Source: Flavobacteriaceae bacterium (GTDB taxonomy: Bacteria > Bacteroidota > Bacteroidia > Flavobacteriales > Flavobacteriaceae). From it: 5,675 bases of DNA. The stretch's first letter is position 1. The number at the start of each line of letters is the position of its first letter. The DNA lies in assembly GCA_027068695.1 (NCBI GenBank), contig JAMOMG010000329.1, positions 1 to 5,675 of the forward strand, given 5' to 3'. This document shows, piece by piece, positions 1-5,675 of this stretch. Both the position numbers and the translations under genes were made by a program. The notes under the pieces were generated by a model, which worked only from the letters and a program-made list of their open reading frames with translations, made no database searches and was not told where the DNA came from.

Positions 1-189
1 GGTGGAATTTCAACTTCAAAAATCGCATTACAATATCTGGTAATGTTGAATGAAGTTTTAGGAGAAAAATGGATGAATAACAATTATTTTAGATTTGGAG
101 CAAGCAGTTTGGCAAATGATGTTTTAATGCAGTTAGTAAAAGCAGAAACAGGAGTATATCAATCTATCAATTACTTTTCAAAAGATTAA
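1..189 (+). CDS. deoC: Deoxyribose-phosphate aldolase DeoC, C-terminal part (5' end outside window)
   Basis: The window opens inside a reading frame of 62 codons ending in TAA at 187-189. The peptide begins GGISTSKIALQYLV and contains YFRFGASSLANDVL. This is the C-terminal end of the class I TIM-barrel aldolase DeoC: the GG(I/V)xT turn lies just after the second active-site lysine (in KPAGG of E. coli DeoC, upstream of the window here), and the RFGASSL loop belongs to the phosphate-binding region. DeoC cleaves 2-deoxy-D-ribose 5-phosphate into glyceraldehyde 3-phosphate and acetaldehyde in cytosolic deoxynucleoside breakdown. Tyrosines sit near the C-terminus (YQSINYFSKD), as in E. coli DeoC, whose terminal tyrosine aids catalysis; equivalence is a guess. 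Only 2 bases separate its stop from the next start, so translational coupling with the aldehyde dehydrogenase is likely. The Schiff-base lysine cannot be checked in this window. Confidence 0.9.
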   Translation, partial: GGISTSKIALQYLVMLNEVLGEKWMNNNYFRFGASSLANDVLMQLVKAETGVYQSINYFSKD

Positions 190-191
190 TT

Positions 192-1658
192 ATGGCTAAA
201 AACAACAACAATAAAATATTTAAAGCTTCATGGACGTATGATGAAGCTCCTGAAAGTACAGACCATATTCAAATTAAAAAACAGTACGAATTATATATTG
301 ATGGGAAATTTACAAAACCTGTTAAGAACAATTATTTTGATACTACAAATCCTTCTGACGGAAAAAAAATAGCAAGTATAGCAGAAGCATCAACTGAAGA
401 TGTGGACAAAGCTGTAAAAGCAGCTAGAAAAGCATTCAAAGGTTGGGCAGCTTTAAGCGGGAAAGAAAGGGGTAAATATATTTTTAGAATTGCACGATTA
501 ATTCAAGAAAGAGCAAGAGAATTTGCTGTAATTGAAAGTTTAGATGGAGGAAAGCCAATAAGAGAGTCGAGAGATATTGATATTCCATTAGCAGCAAATC
601 ACTTTTTTTATTATGCAGGATGGGCAGATAAATTAGAATATGCATTTCCTAACAGAGATCCGAAACCTCTAGGCGTTGTTGGGCAAATTATTCCTTGGAA
701 TTTTCCATTGTTAATGGCAGCTTGGAAATTAGCTCCAGCATTAGCAACTGGAAACACGGTGGTATTAAAGCCTGCTGAAACAACATCACTAACAGCTCTT
801 AAATTAGCAGAGATTATTCATGAAAGTGGAATTCCAAAAGGAGTTGTAAATATTGTTACTGGAGCAGGGGAAACAGGTGCAAGCATAGTTAATCATCCTG
901 ATGTTAATAAAATAGCCTTTACAGGCTCAACAGGAGTAGGAAAATACATACAGAAAGCAACAGCTGGAACTAACAAAAAATTAACCTTAGAATTAGGAGG
1001 TAAAGGAGCCAATATTATTTTTGAAGATGCCGCAATAGATCAGGCGGTTGAAGGGATTGTGAATGCTATATTTTTCAATCAAGGTCATGTGTGCTGTGCC
1101 GGGTCTAGATTGTTTGTGCAAGAATCTGTTGCAGATTTGGTGATTGAAAAACTTAAAAGAAGAATGGAAACATTGATTGTAGGAAACCCATTGGATAAAA
1201 ATACAGATATAGGTGCTATAAATTCTAAAAAACAATTAAAAACCATAGAAAATTATATTAAAATAGGAATTAATGAAGGAGGAGAAATATACCAGCCAGA
1301 GTGTAAATTTCCAACACAAGGAAATTGGTGTGCTCCAACATTGTTTTTAAATGTTTCTCAATCGCATCGCATTGTTCAGGAAGAAATTTTTGGTCCTGTT
1401 TTAGCCGTTCAAACATTTAGAACTATTGATGAAGTTATTGAAAAAGCAAATAATACTCCTTATGGATTGTCGGCAGGAGTTTGGACTGAAAAAGGATCGA
1501 AAATATTTCACCTAACTCAAAAATTAAATGCAGGTGTAGTTTGGGGAAATACATTTAATAAATTTGATGCAACTTCTCCATTCGGAGGATATAAAGAGAG
1601 TGGTTTTGGTAGAGAAGGTGGATTGCATGGATTGAAACCATACGTGAAGTTTGAGTAA
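192..1658 (+). CDS. NAD-type aldehyde dehydrogenase, catalytic, ALDH16-like first subunit in a deoC operon
   Basis: A complete 488-residue aldehyde dehydrogenase, oxidising an aldehyde to the carboxylate with NAD(P)+ in the cytosol. Visible motifs in order: IIPWNFPL with oxyanion-hole Asn170; VLKPAE with Lys193 and Glu196, the acidic residue usually favouring NAD+ over NADP+; the nucleotide loop FTGSTGVG (243-250); LELGG with general base Glu267; GHVCCAGSR with nucleophile Cys301 (aligned to Cys302 of mammalian ALDH2; Cys302 here follows it); EEIFGPV with Glu398 contacting the cofactor ribose; and the C-terminal SPFGGYKESGFGREGG block. All catalytic residues are present. The N-terminus extends about 30 residues before the ELYIDGKF strand and carries a YDEAPES stretch, which I recall in ALDHs of deoC operons and in ALDH16; this supports the ATG at 192, 2 bases after deoC. 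Acetaldehyde from DeoC is the inferred substrate. The next gene, 30 bases on, encodes a pseudo-ALDH that may be its partner subunit. Confidence 0.93.
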   Translation: MAKNNNNKIFKASWTYDEAPESTDHIQIKKQYELYIDGKFTKPVKNNYFDTTNPSDGKKIASIAEASTEDVDKAVKAARKAFKGWAALSGKERGKYIFRIARLIQERAREFAVIESLDGGKPIRESRDIDIPLAANHFFYYAGWADKLEYAFPNRDPKPLGVVGQIIPWNFPLLMAAWKLAPALATGNTVVLKPAETTSLTALKLAEIIHESGIPKGVVNIVTGAGETGASIVNHPDVNKIAFTGSTGVGKYIQKATAGTNKKLTLELGGKGANIIFEDAAIDQAVEGIVNAIFFNQGHVCCAGSRLFVQESVADLVIEKLKRRMETLIVGNPLDKNTDIGAINSKKQLKTIENYIKIGINEGGEIYQPECKFPTQGNWCAPTLFLNVSQSHRIVQEEIFGPVLAVQTFRTIDEVIEKANNTPYGLSAGVWTEKGSKIFHLTQKLNAGVVWGNTFNKFDATSPFGGYKESGFGREGGLHGLKPYVKFE

Positions 1659-1688
1659 AAACAAATTAAATTATTTTAACTACAGAAT

Positions 1689-2549
1689 ATGAGCAGATTA
1701 GATATTAATAAAACATATAAATTATACATAGGAGGTAAGTTTCCTAGAACAGAATCAGGGAGGTATTATACAATCAATAACAGTGATGGTGGTTTAATAG
1801 CAAATATGTGTTTGGCTTCTCGTAAAGATTTTAGAAATGCAGTTGTTGTTGCACGTAAAGCTCAAAATTCTTGGGCAAATGCTTCAGCTTTAAATAAAGG
1901 GCAAATTTTATACCGTATTGCTGAAATACTTGAAGGAAGAAAAGAACAGTTTATTACGGAATTAATTGCACAAGGTGAAACAAAAAAAGAAGCACAAAAA
2001 GAAGTTGAAGCAGCTATTGATAGGCTGGTTTATTATGCAGGATGGAGTGACAAGTACCAACAATTTTTTAGTGCTGTAAATCCAGTTTCAAGTTCTCATT
2101 TTAATTTTTCGAGCCTTGAACCTGTAGGCGTAGTTTCAATAATTGCACCTGAAGAGCAAAGTTTATTAGGATTAGTTTCTGTAATTGCACCTGCTATTGT
2201 TGGAGGGAATACAGTCATTATATTGGCTTCAGAAAGTAAACCATTAACAGCAATTTCTTTTGCTGAGGTATTAAACTCATCAGATGTTCCAGGAGGCGTT
2301 GTTAATATTCTAACAGGAAATAAAACGGAATTAATAAGTCATATGGCTTCACATATGGATGTTAATGCCATTGTATATTGTGGTAAAGATGAAAATACAC
2401 TAAAAGAAATTAGTGAACTCGCCAGTAACAATGTAAAGAGAACTATTTTTTATAAAAAAAGCGATTGGCAAAATAATCTGTGTGAATCACCTTATTTTAT
2501 TGAAAAAACACAGGAGGTGAAAACAACTTGGCATCCAACAGAAATTTAG
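1689..2549 (+). CDS. Half-length non-catalytic aldehyde dehydrogenase homologue (ALDH16 second-domain-like pseudoenzyme)
   Basis: A 286-residue protein matching only the N-terminal, cofactor-binding half of the ALDH fold. The alignment to its neighbour is clear: LYIGGKF (12-18), YYAGWSDK (115-122), LEPVGVVSIIAP (143-154), GGNTVIIL (172-179), GGVVNILTG (202-210). The functional residues are gone: the oxyanion Asn of PWN is Glu156, the cofactor Lys is Leu179, the FTGSTGVG loop has become VYCGKDEN (229-236), and the base Glu position is Phe254. The segment with the catalytic Cys does not exist. The end, TQEVKTTWHP, resembles the C-terminus I recall for ALDH16-type second domains (about TQVKNIWVP), so the protein appears to end naturally rather than being truncated. 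No ALDH remnant follows the stop. It lies 30 bases after the catalytic ALDH and probably in the same operon. Inferred role: structural or regulatory subunit of that enzyme. A free-standing decayed paralogue is the alternative, but the intact frame speaks against decay. Confidence 0.85.
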   Translation: MSRLDINKTYKLYIGGKFPRTESGRYYTINNSDGGLIANMCLASRKDFRNAVVVARKAQNSWANASALNKGQILYRIAEILEGRKEQFITELIAQGETKKEAQKEVEAAIDRLVYYAGWSDKYQQFFSAVNPVSSSHFNFSSLEPVGVVSIIAPEEQSLLGLVSVIAPAIVGGNTVIILASESKPLTAISFAEVLNSSDVPGGVVNILTGNKTELISHMASHMDVNAIVYCGKDENTLKEISELASNNVKRTIFYKKSDWQNNLCESPYFIEKTQEVKTTWHPTEI

Positions 2550-2623
2550 AAGTAAAAAGGGTATGCTAATTACTACCTAGAATAAACGTACGGTTAAATC
2601 AAAAATTACTAAATTGAAGGCTT

Positions 2624-3205
2624 ATGGATATTGTAAATTACTTTGCACATAAAACAGCCGTAATTGATGAAGGGTGTGAGATTGGTGATGGAACTAAAAT
2701 TTGGCATTTTAGTCATATAATGCCTAAATCTAAAATTGGTAAAAATTGTAATATTGGTCAAAATGTTGTGATTTCTCCTGAGGTTGTTTTAGGAAAAAAC
2801 GTGAAAGTGCAAAATAATGTATCCATATATTCAGGTGTTATTTGTGAAGATGATGTATTTTTAGGCCCATCAATGGTATTTACTAATGTAATAAATCCAA
2901 GAAGTGCGGTTGTTAGAAGAGGAGAATATTTAAAAACCATTGTAAAAAAAGGAGCTAGTATTGGTGCTAATGCAACCATTGTTTGTGGAAACAATATTGG
3001 AGAATATGCTTTTGTTGGTGCGGGTGCTGTTGTTACAAAAGAAGTATTGCCGTATGCTTTAGTTGTGGGAAACCCTTCAAAACAAATTGGTTGGATAAGC
3101 GAATATGGACATAGATTAGAGTTTGATGAGAATGGCTTTGCAACCTGTTTAGAAAGTAAGGAGAAGTATCAATTAGCAGATAATAAAGTAGCCAAAATCT
3201 CGTAA
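2624..3205 (+). CDS. wbpD: WbpD/WlbB-type UDP-sugar 3-N-acetyltransferase (left-handed beta-helix)
   Basis: A 193-residue acyltransferase of the hexapeptide-repeat superfamily. Imperfect hexads such as IGDGTK, IGKNCN, IGQNVV and LGKNVK run from about residue 19 to 83. A loop follows (85-108, FTNVINPRS...RRGEY), then a second set (KGASIGANATIVCG, IGEYAFVGAGAVVTKEV), and the closing YALVVGNPSKQIGWI (144-158). The signatures IWHFSHIMP, GPSMVFTN and NPRS are typical of WbpD/WlbB, which acetylate the 3-amino group of UDP-2-acetamido-3-amino-glucuronate using acetyl-CoA, making a diacetylated aminouronic acid for O-antigen or capsule. Asn88 in FTNV lies where WlbB has active-site asparagines. Such enzymes are cytosolic trimers. 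The usual partners (WbpA dehydrogenase, WbpB oxidase, WbpE aminotransferase) are not in the window. The ATG at 2624 follows a 74-base gap; a GAAGG lies only 3 bases before it, too close for a normal Shine-Dalgarno site. The exact sugar is not certain. Confidence 0.88.
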   Translation: MDIVNYFAHKTAVIDEGCEIGDGTKIWHFSHIMPKSKIGKNCNIGQNVVISPEVVLGKNVKVQNNVSIYSGVICEDDVFLGPSMVFTNVINPRSAVVRRGEYLKTIVKKGASIGANATIVCGNNIGEYAFVGAGAVVTKEVLPYALVVGNPSKQIGWISEYGHRLEFDENGFATCLESKEKYQLADNKVAKIS

Positions 3206-3214
3206 CTTAAAGCT

Positions 3215-5296
3215 ATGAAAAAAATAATTTCAAGTTTCTTTTTTCTTTTTTTATCAATTTCAGCTTTTTCTCAAGTTGAAAAATATCCTGTTTTTAAGGA
3301 ATGTAATACTGAAAACATCTCTGAAATACCAAATTGTTTTAAAGAACAAGTAAAAAAAATAATTATTAAAGAGTTTAAAATTCCAAAAAATATAAGGCAG
3401 GAAAATTTTTCGGGAACAGTCAATATTATTTTTTTAGTTGATAATTTAGGTAATTTTCAGGTTACCTATGTTAATTCTCCATACAAAGAATTAAAAGATG
3501 AAGTTGAGCGTGTTTTTAAAATGTTACCAAAAATAACCGCTGCTAAATTTAATAATCACCCTATTGAAATGCAGTTTGTTTTTCCGTTGTCAATTCCTTT
3601 AGAAAATAATATTCAAAATATAATTGTAAAAAAAGAAGCAATAGAGGAAACAATAAATCTAAACGAAGCAATACAACCAAAAGAAGATTTGGTAAAAACA
3701 ATACAGAAGAACACGTTATTTCCAGAACATAGAAGTGAATTAAACATTCCTTTTACACACGCAGAATATAGTTCGTATAATTATTATTTAGATAAGGCAG
3801 CAAATTCACATACAGCAGTGAAACCGTATGTATATTCTGAAGTTACAAAGTATATTGATTTGGATGCTCAAAAAAATAAATTAATAAAACCAAAATCAAC
3901 TTGGTTTGGTAAAAAGTTATTGAACGAGCACATGGCTTTTGTAAAAGGAAAAGACTATTGGTTTACAGTTGATCCAGGTATTGATGTGCAAGTTGGTAAA
4001 GATAACTATGGAATAAATACTTTTAATAATACAAGATCTATCCATATAAATGGCGCTTTAGGAAGGAAATTTAGTTTTTCAGCAAGCTTTTATGAAAGTC
4101 AAGGAAGATTTGCAAATTATGTAAATCAATATGCCGAATCAATAAAACCAGCAGGAGGGAATCCAGCAATTATTCCAGGAAGAGGTATTGCTAAGGAATA
4201 TAAATCTGATGCGTATGATTACCCTGTTGCAGAAGCATATATATCTTATACGCCTAATAAAATAGTTAATTTTCAGTTCGGAAATGGTAAAAATTTTATA
4301 GGAGATGGTTATCGCTCCTTATTTTTATCTGATGTAGCTTCACCGTATCCTTTTTTTAAAATAAACACAAATTTTTGGAAAATAAAATATACAAACCTTT
4401 GGATGTGGATGCAGGATGTTAGACCAGAGTTAACAGTTGATGGAGCCTATAAGCAAAAGTTTATGGCCATTCATTATTTGAGTTGGAACATTACTAAAAA
4501 GTTAAACATAGGTTTATTTGAAACAGTTATTTGGGAAGACACAAACAACAGAGGCTTTGATGTAAATTACTTAAATCCATTGATATTTTACACAGCAGCC
4601 GAATTTTCTACAGGTTCAAGAGCTGGAAATACGTTATTAGGGTTAAGTTTAAAATATAAACTCAATAATATTTCAATCTACTCTCAATTATTATTAGATG
4701 AATTTAGAGTTTCTGAAATTACAAGCAGTAATGGCTGGTGGGGAAATAAGAACGGAATTCAATTAGGGGTAAAATACTACAATGCATTTAATATTGAAAA
4801 CTTGTTTTTACAAGCAGAATACAATGCTGTGAGGCCTTATACATATTCTCATGACGAGCTTAATTTAAATTACGGACATAACAACCAGCCTTTAGCACAT
4901 TTATGGGGTTCTAATTTTAGAGAAACTGTTGGTATAGCGAGATATACAAAAGGTCGTTGGTTTGCAAATGCTAAAATTATTTTTGGGGAAAAAGGATTTG
5001 ATTTTGACAATGGAACAGATACTTTTAGTTATGGAGGAAATGTTTTTGAGGATAATGACAATAGAGTTTCAGATTATGGAAATAACATAGGGCAAGGAAA
5101 TTCAGCCTCAATTTTTATTGGTGATTTACAACTGGGTTATTTGGTAAATCCAGCTACTAATTTAAAGTTGTTTGCAGGATTAACATTTAGAAATTTTAAC
5201 CCAGATGCTCCAACAGGTGTTTTTGATAAATCAAATACCACATGGTTCTCTTTTGGTTTAAAAACAGATGTGTTTAATTGGAATTTTGATTTTTAA
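3215..5296 (+). CDS. remB: RemB-like outer-membrane protein: signal peptide, TonB-C-like domain, Wzi-family beta-barrel
   Basis: A 693-residue exported protein. Residues 1-19 form a signal peptide (MKK, hydrophobic core, cleavage predicted at AFS|Q20). Residues about 22-130 resemble a TonB C-terminal-type domain: EEF-like amphipathic helix, SGTVNIIFLVDNLGNF (66-81), a helix ending RVFKMLPKI, and the strand MQFVFPLSIPL, with Cys30 and Cys41 able to form a disulfide. A linker rich in Lys, Glu and Asn follows (to about 225). The rest alternates like a beta-barrel with many aromatics, contains Wzi-family blocks FGNGKNFIGDGYRSLFLSD (355-373), NYLNPLIF (451-458) and LLLDEFR (492-498), and ends in NFDF with the terminal Phe typical of outer-membrane barrels. 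Wzi is an outer-membrane lectin that anchors capsule; proteins of this layout are named RemB in Flavobacterium because of a gliding link. The gene begins 9 bases after wbpD, so it is probably cotranscribed and serves a surface polysaccharide or gliding role. The RemB name is from memory; Wzi-family barrel is the firmer call. Confidence 0.75.
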   Translation: MKKIISSFFFLFLSISAFSQVEKYPVFKECNTENISEIPNCFKEQVKKIIIKEFKIPKNIRQENFSGTVNIIFLVDNLGNFQVTYVNSPYKELKDEVERVFKMLPKITAAKFNNHPIEMQFVFPLSIPLENNIQNIIVKKEAIEETINLNEAIQPKEDLVKTIQKNTLFPEHRSELNIPFTHAEYSSYNYYLDKAANSHTAVKPYVYSEVTKYIDLDAQKNKLIKPKSTWFGKKLLNEHMAFVKGKDYWFTVDPGIDVQVGKDNYGINTFNNTRSIHINGALGRKFSFSASFYESQGRFANYVNQYAESIKPAGGNPAIIPGRGIAKEYKSDAYDYPVAEAYISYTPNKIVNFQFGNGKNFIGDGYRSLFLSDVASPYPFFKINTNFWKIKYTNLWMWMQDVRPELTVDGAYKQKFMAIHYLSWNITKKLNIGLFETVIWEDTNNRGFDVNYLNPLIFYTAAEFSTGSRAGNTLLGLSLKYKLNNISIYSQLLLDEFRVSEITSSNGWWGNKNGIQLGVKYYNAFNIENLFLQAEYNAVRPYTYSHDELNLNYGHNNQPLAHLWGSNFRETVGIARYTKGRWFANAKIIFGEKGFDFDNGTDTFSYGGNVFEDNDNRVSDYGNNIGQGNSASIFIGDLQLGYLVNPATNLKLFAGLTFRNFNPDAPTGVFDKSNTTWFSFGLKTDVFNWNFDF
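5274..5296. other. Tail-to-tail coding overlap of remB-like gene and hypC
   Basis: The plus-strand remB-like frame ends with TAA at 5294-5296, and the minus-strand hypC frame ends with its TAA at 5276-5274, so 23 bases are read in both directions. The plus strand encodes the barrel's last residues (NWNFDF, including the functionally expected terminal Phe) and the minus strand the last residues of HypC (IKNQNSN). No hairpin followed by a T-run is visible between or around the stops. Each transcript therefore probably extends into the other gene as antisense, or terminates by a factor-dependent route. The overlap is directly visible; any regulatory meaning is inference. Confidence 0.85.
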
Positions 5297-5552
5297 TATC
5301 TTCAGGAATATCTAAATCTTTCAATTCATCAAGTTGCATTAAAATATCAAAAGTTTTTTTAGCCTCTTCTTCATCAATTACAGAAATTGCAGCACCTACA
5401 TGAACCATAACATAATCTCCAACCTTGGCTTCAGGAACTAAAGTGAGGCTTACTTCTTTTATTATTCCATCAAACGAGACTTTTCCAATTCTAAAAACTT
5501 CGTCTAACTCGTTTGTAATTTCTATTAATTTTCCAGGAATTGATAAACACAT
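5274..5552 (-). CDS. hypC: HypC, [NiFe]-hydrogenase maturation chaperone
   Basis: A 92-residue protein starting MCLSIPGKLIEI, the hallmark N-terminus of HypC/HypG. Cys2 (exposed after removal of Met1) and His51 in VMVHVGAAISVI are the residues that, in the family, help hold the Fe(CN)2CO group as HypC works with HypD and then delivers it to the hydrogenase large-subunit precursor. The small OB-like barrel spans about 1-60 and the helix EEEAKKTFDIL follows. Length is close to the usual 75-95 residues. The tail after about residue 76 (DELKDLDIPEDIKNQNSN) is charged and its last seven or so codons lie inside the overlap with the convergent remB-like gene. It follows hypB by 4 bases on the same strand, so the two should be cotranscribed. 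Its presence implies a [NiFe]-hydrogenase elsewhere in the genome, probably to the right of this window. Confidence 0.96.
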   Translation of the reverse strand: MCLSIPGKLIEITNELDEVFRIGKVSFDGIIKEVSLTLVPEAKVGDYVMVHVGAAISVIDEEEAKKTFDILMQLDELKDLDIPEDIKNQNSN

Positions 5553-5556
5553 ATTA

Positions 5557-5675
5557 TTATATATTAGATTTTAGCCATTGATACCATTTACTCATACCTT
5601 CTCCCGTTGTTGCTGAAACTTCAAAAAATTGCAACTTAGGGTTTACTTGTAATGCGTAACTTTTAAGTTTTTCAA
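5557..5675 (-). CDS. hypB: HypB, hydrogenase nickel-incorporation GTPase, C-terminal part (5' end outside window)
   Basis: Reading leftward from the right edge, a frame of 38 residues begins EKLKSYALQVNPKLQFFEVS and continues ATTGEGMSKWYQWLKSNI before the stop at 5559-5557. The N-P-x-(hydrophobic)-FEVSAxTGEG block followed by a short aromatic helix is the C-terminal end of HypB, the SIMIBI-class GTPase that with HypA inserts nickel into the [NiFe]-hydrogenase large subunit; the SAxTGEG segment is the G5-like base-recognition loop. The GTP-binding P-loop and the metal site lie outside the window. A second in-frame stop follows immediately (TAA TAA, 5559-5554), and hypC starts 4 bases past the first stop. 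Confusion with another SIMIBI GTPase such as UreG is unlikely because hypC is adjacent. Confidence 0.92.
   Translation of the reverse strand, partial: EKLKSYALQVNPKLQFFEVSATTGEGMSKWYQWLKSNI

Noticed and set aside
993..1235. 80-codon open frame on the minus strand inside the catalytic ALDH gene
   Set aside because: Antisense to the best conserved part of the ALDH (GKGANI to the Cys301 region); the translation shows no family motif and is explained by codon bias of the true gene.
2616..2620. GAAGG as a Shine-Dalgarno site for wbpD
   Set aside because: Only 3 bases from the ATG, closer than functional spacing, and Bacteroidota generally do not depend on such sites.
2450..2623. Frameshift or premature stop truncating the second ALDH
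   Set aside because: No ALDH catalytic-half sequence (GQxCxAGSR, EEIFGP) is found downstream in any frame, and the end resembles the natural C-terminus of ALDH16 second domains.
2550..2623. Promoter or terminator in the 74-base gap before wbpD
   Set aside because: No convincing flavobacterial TTG / TAnnTTTG pair. The GGTA...TACC inverted repeat has a stem of only 4-5 bp and no T-run follows; the 6-base palindrome CGTACG is too short to mean anything.
2758..2994. 78-codon open frame on the minus strand inside the wbpD-like gene
   Set aside because: Lies wholly within the hexapeptide-repeat coding region; no recognisable domain, so an antisense shadow.
5297..5345. Intrinsic terminator after the remB-like gene
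   Set aside because: The region is hypC coding sequence and shows no GC-rich hairpin followed by T-residues.

Overview
This AT-rich window (by eye roughly one-third G+C) has the look of a marine-type flavobacterium or close Bacteroidota relative. Three things suggest this: coding-dense AT-rich DNA without strong Shine-Dalgarno sites, a signal peptide ending in the FS-Q pattern common in this phylum, and a large outer-membrane protein resembling the flavobacterial gliding protein RemB/Wzi family. The genus cannot be fixed from the window. No gene-free stretch exceeds 300 bases, and I see no RNA genes, mobile elements, CRISPR or long repeats.

Layout. Five plus-strand genes follow each other closely: the 3' end of deoC (deoxyribose-phosphate aldolase, 1-189), a complete NAD-type aldehyde dehydrogenase (192-1658), a half-length aldehyde dehydrogenase homologue without catalytic residues (1689-2549), a left-handed beta-helix N-acetyltransferase of the WbpD/WlbB type (2624-3205), and a RemB-like Wzi-family outer-membrane barrel with an N-terminal TonB-C-like domain (3215-5296). 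Two minus-strand genes converge on them: hypC (5274-5552) and the 3' end of hypB (5557-5675), both for [NiFe]-hydrogenase maturation. The remB-like gene and hypC overlap tail to tail by 23 bases.

How the genes fit together. The first three form a likely deoxynucleoside catabolism unit: DeoC splits deoxyribose 5-phosphate into glyceraldehyde 3-phosphate and acetaldehyde, and the dehydrogenase can oxidise the acetaldehyde to acetate. The half-length gene looks like the non-catalytic second domain of ALDH16 encoded separately. The two open frames add up to 774 residues, close to a fused ALDH16, so the pair may be a split ALDH16 with a catalytic and a pseudoenzyme subunit. The next two genes point to the cell surface (a diacetylated aminouronic acid sugar and an outer-membrane protein linked to surface polysaccharide or gliding). 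The hyp genes are the edge of a separate hydrogenase cluster that continues beyond the right end.

Most interesting signals: the split ALDH16-like pair next to deoC, the TonB-C/Wzi domain combination, and the convergent overlap between a surface-protein gene and a hydrogenase maturation gene.
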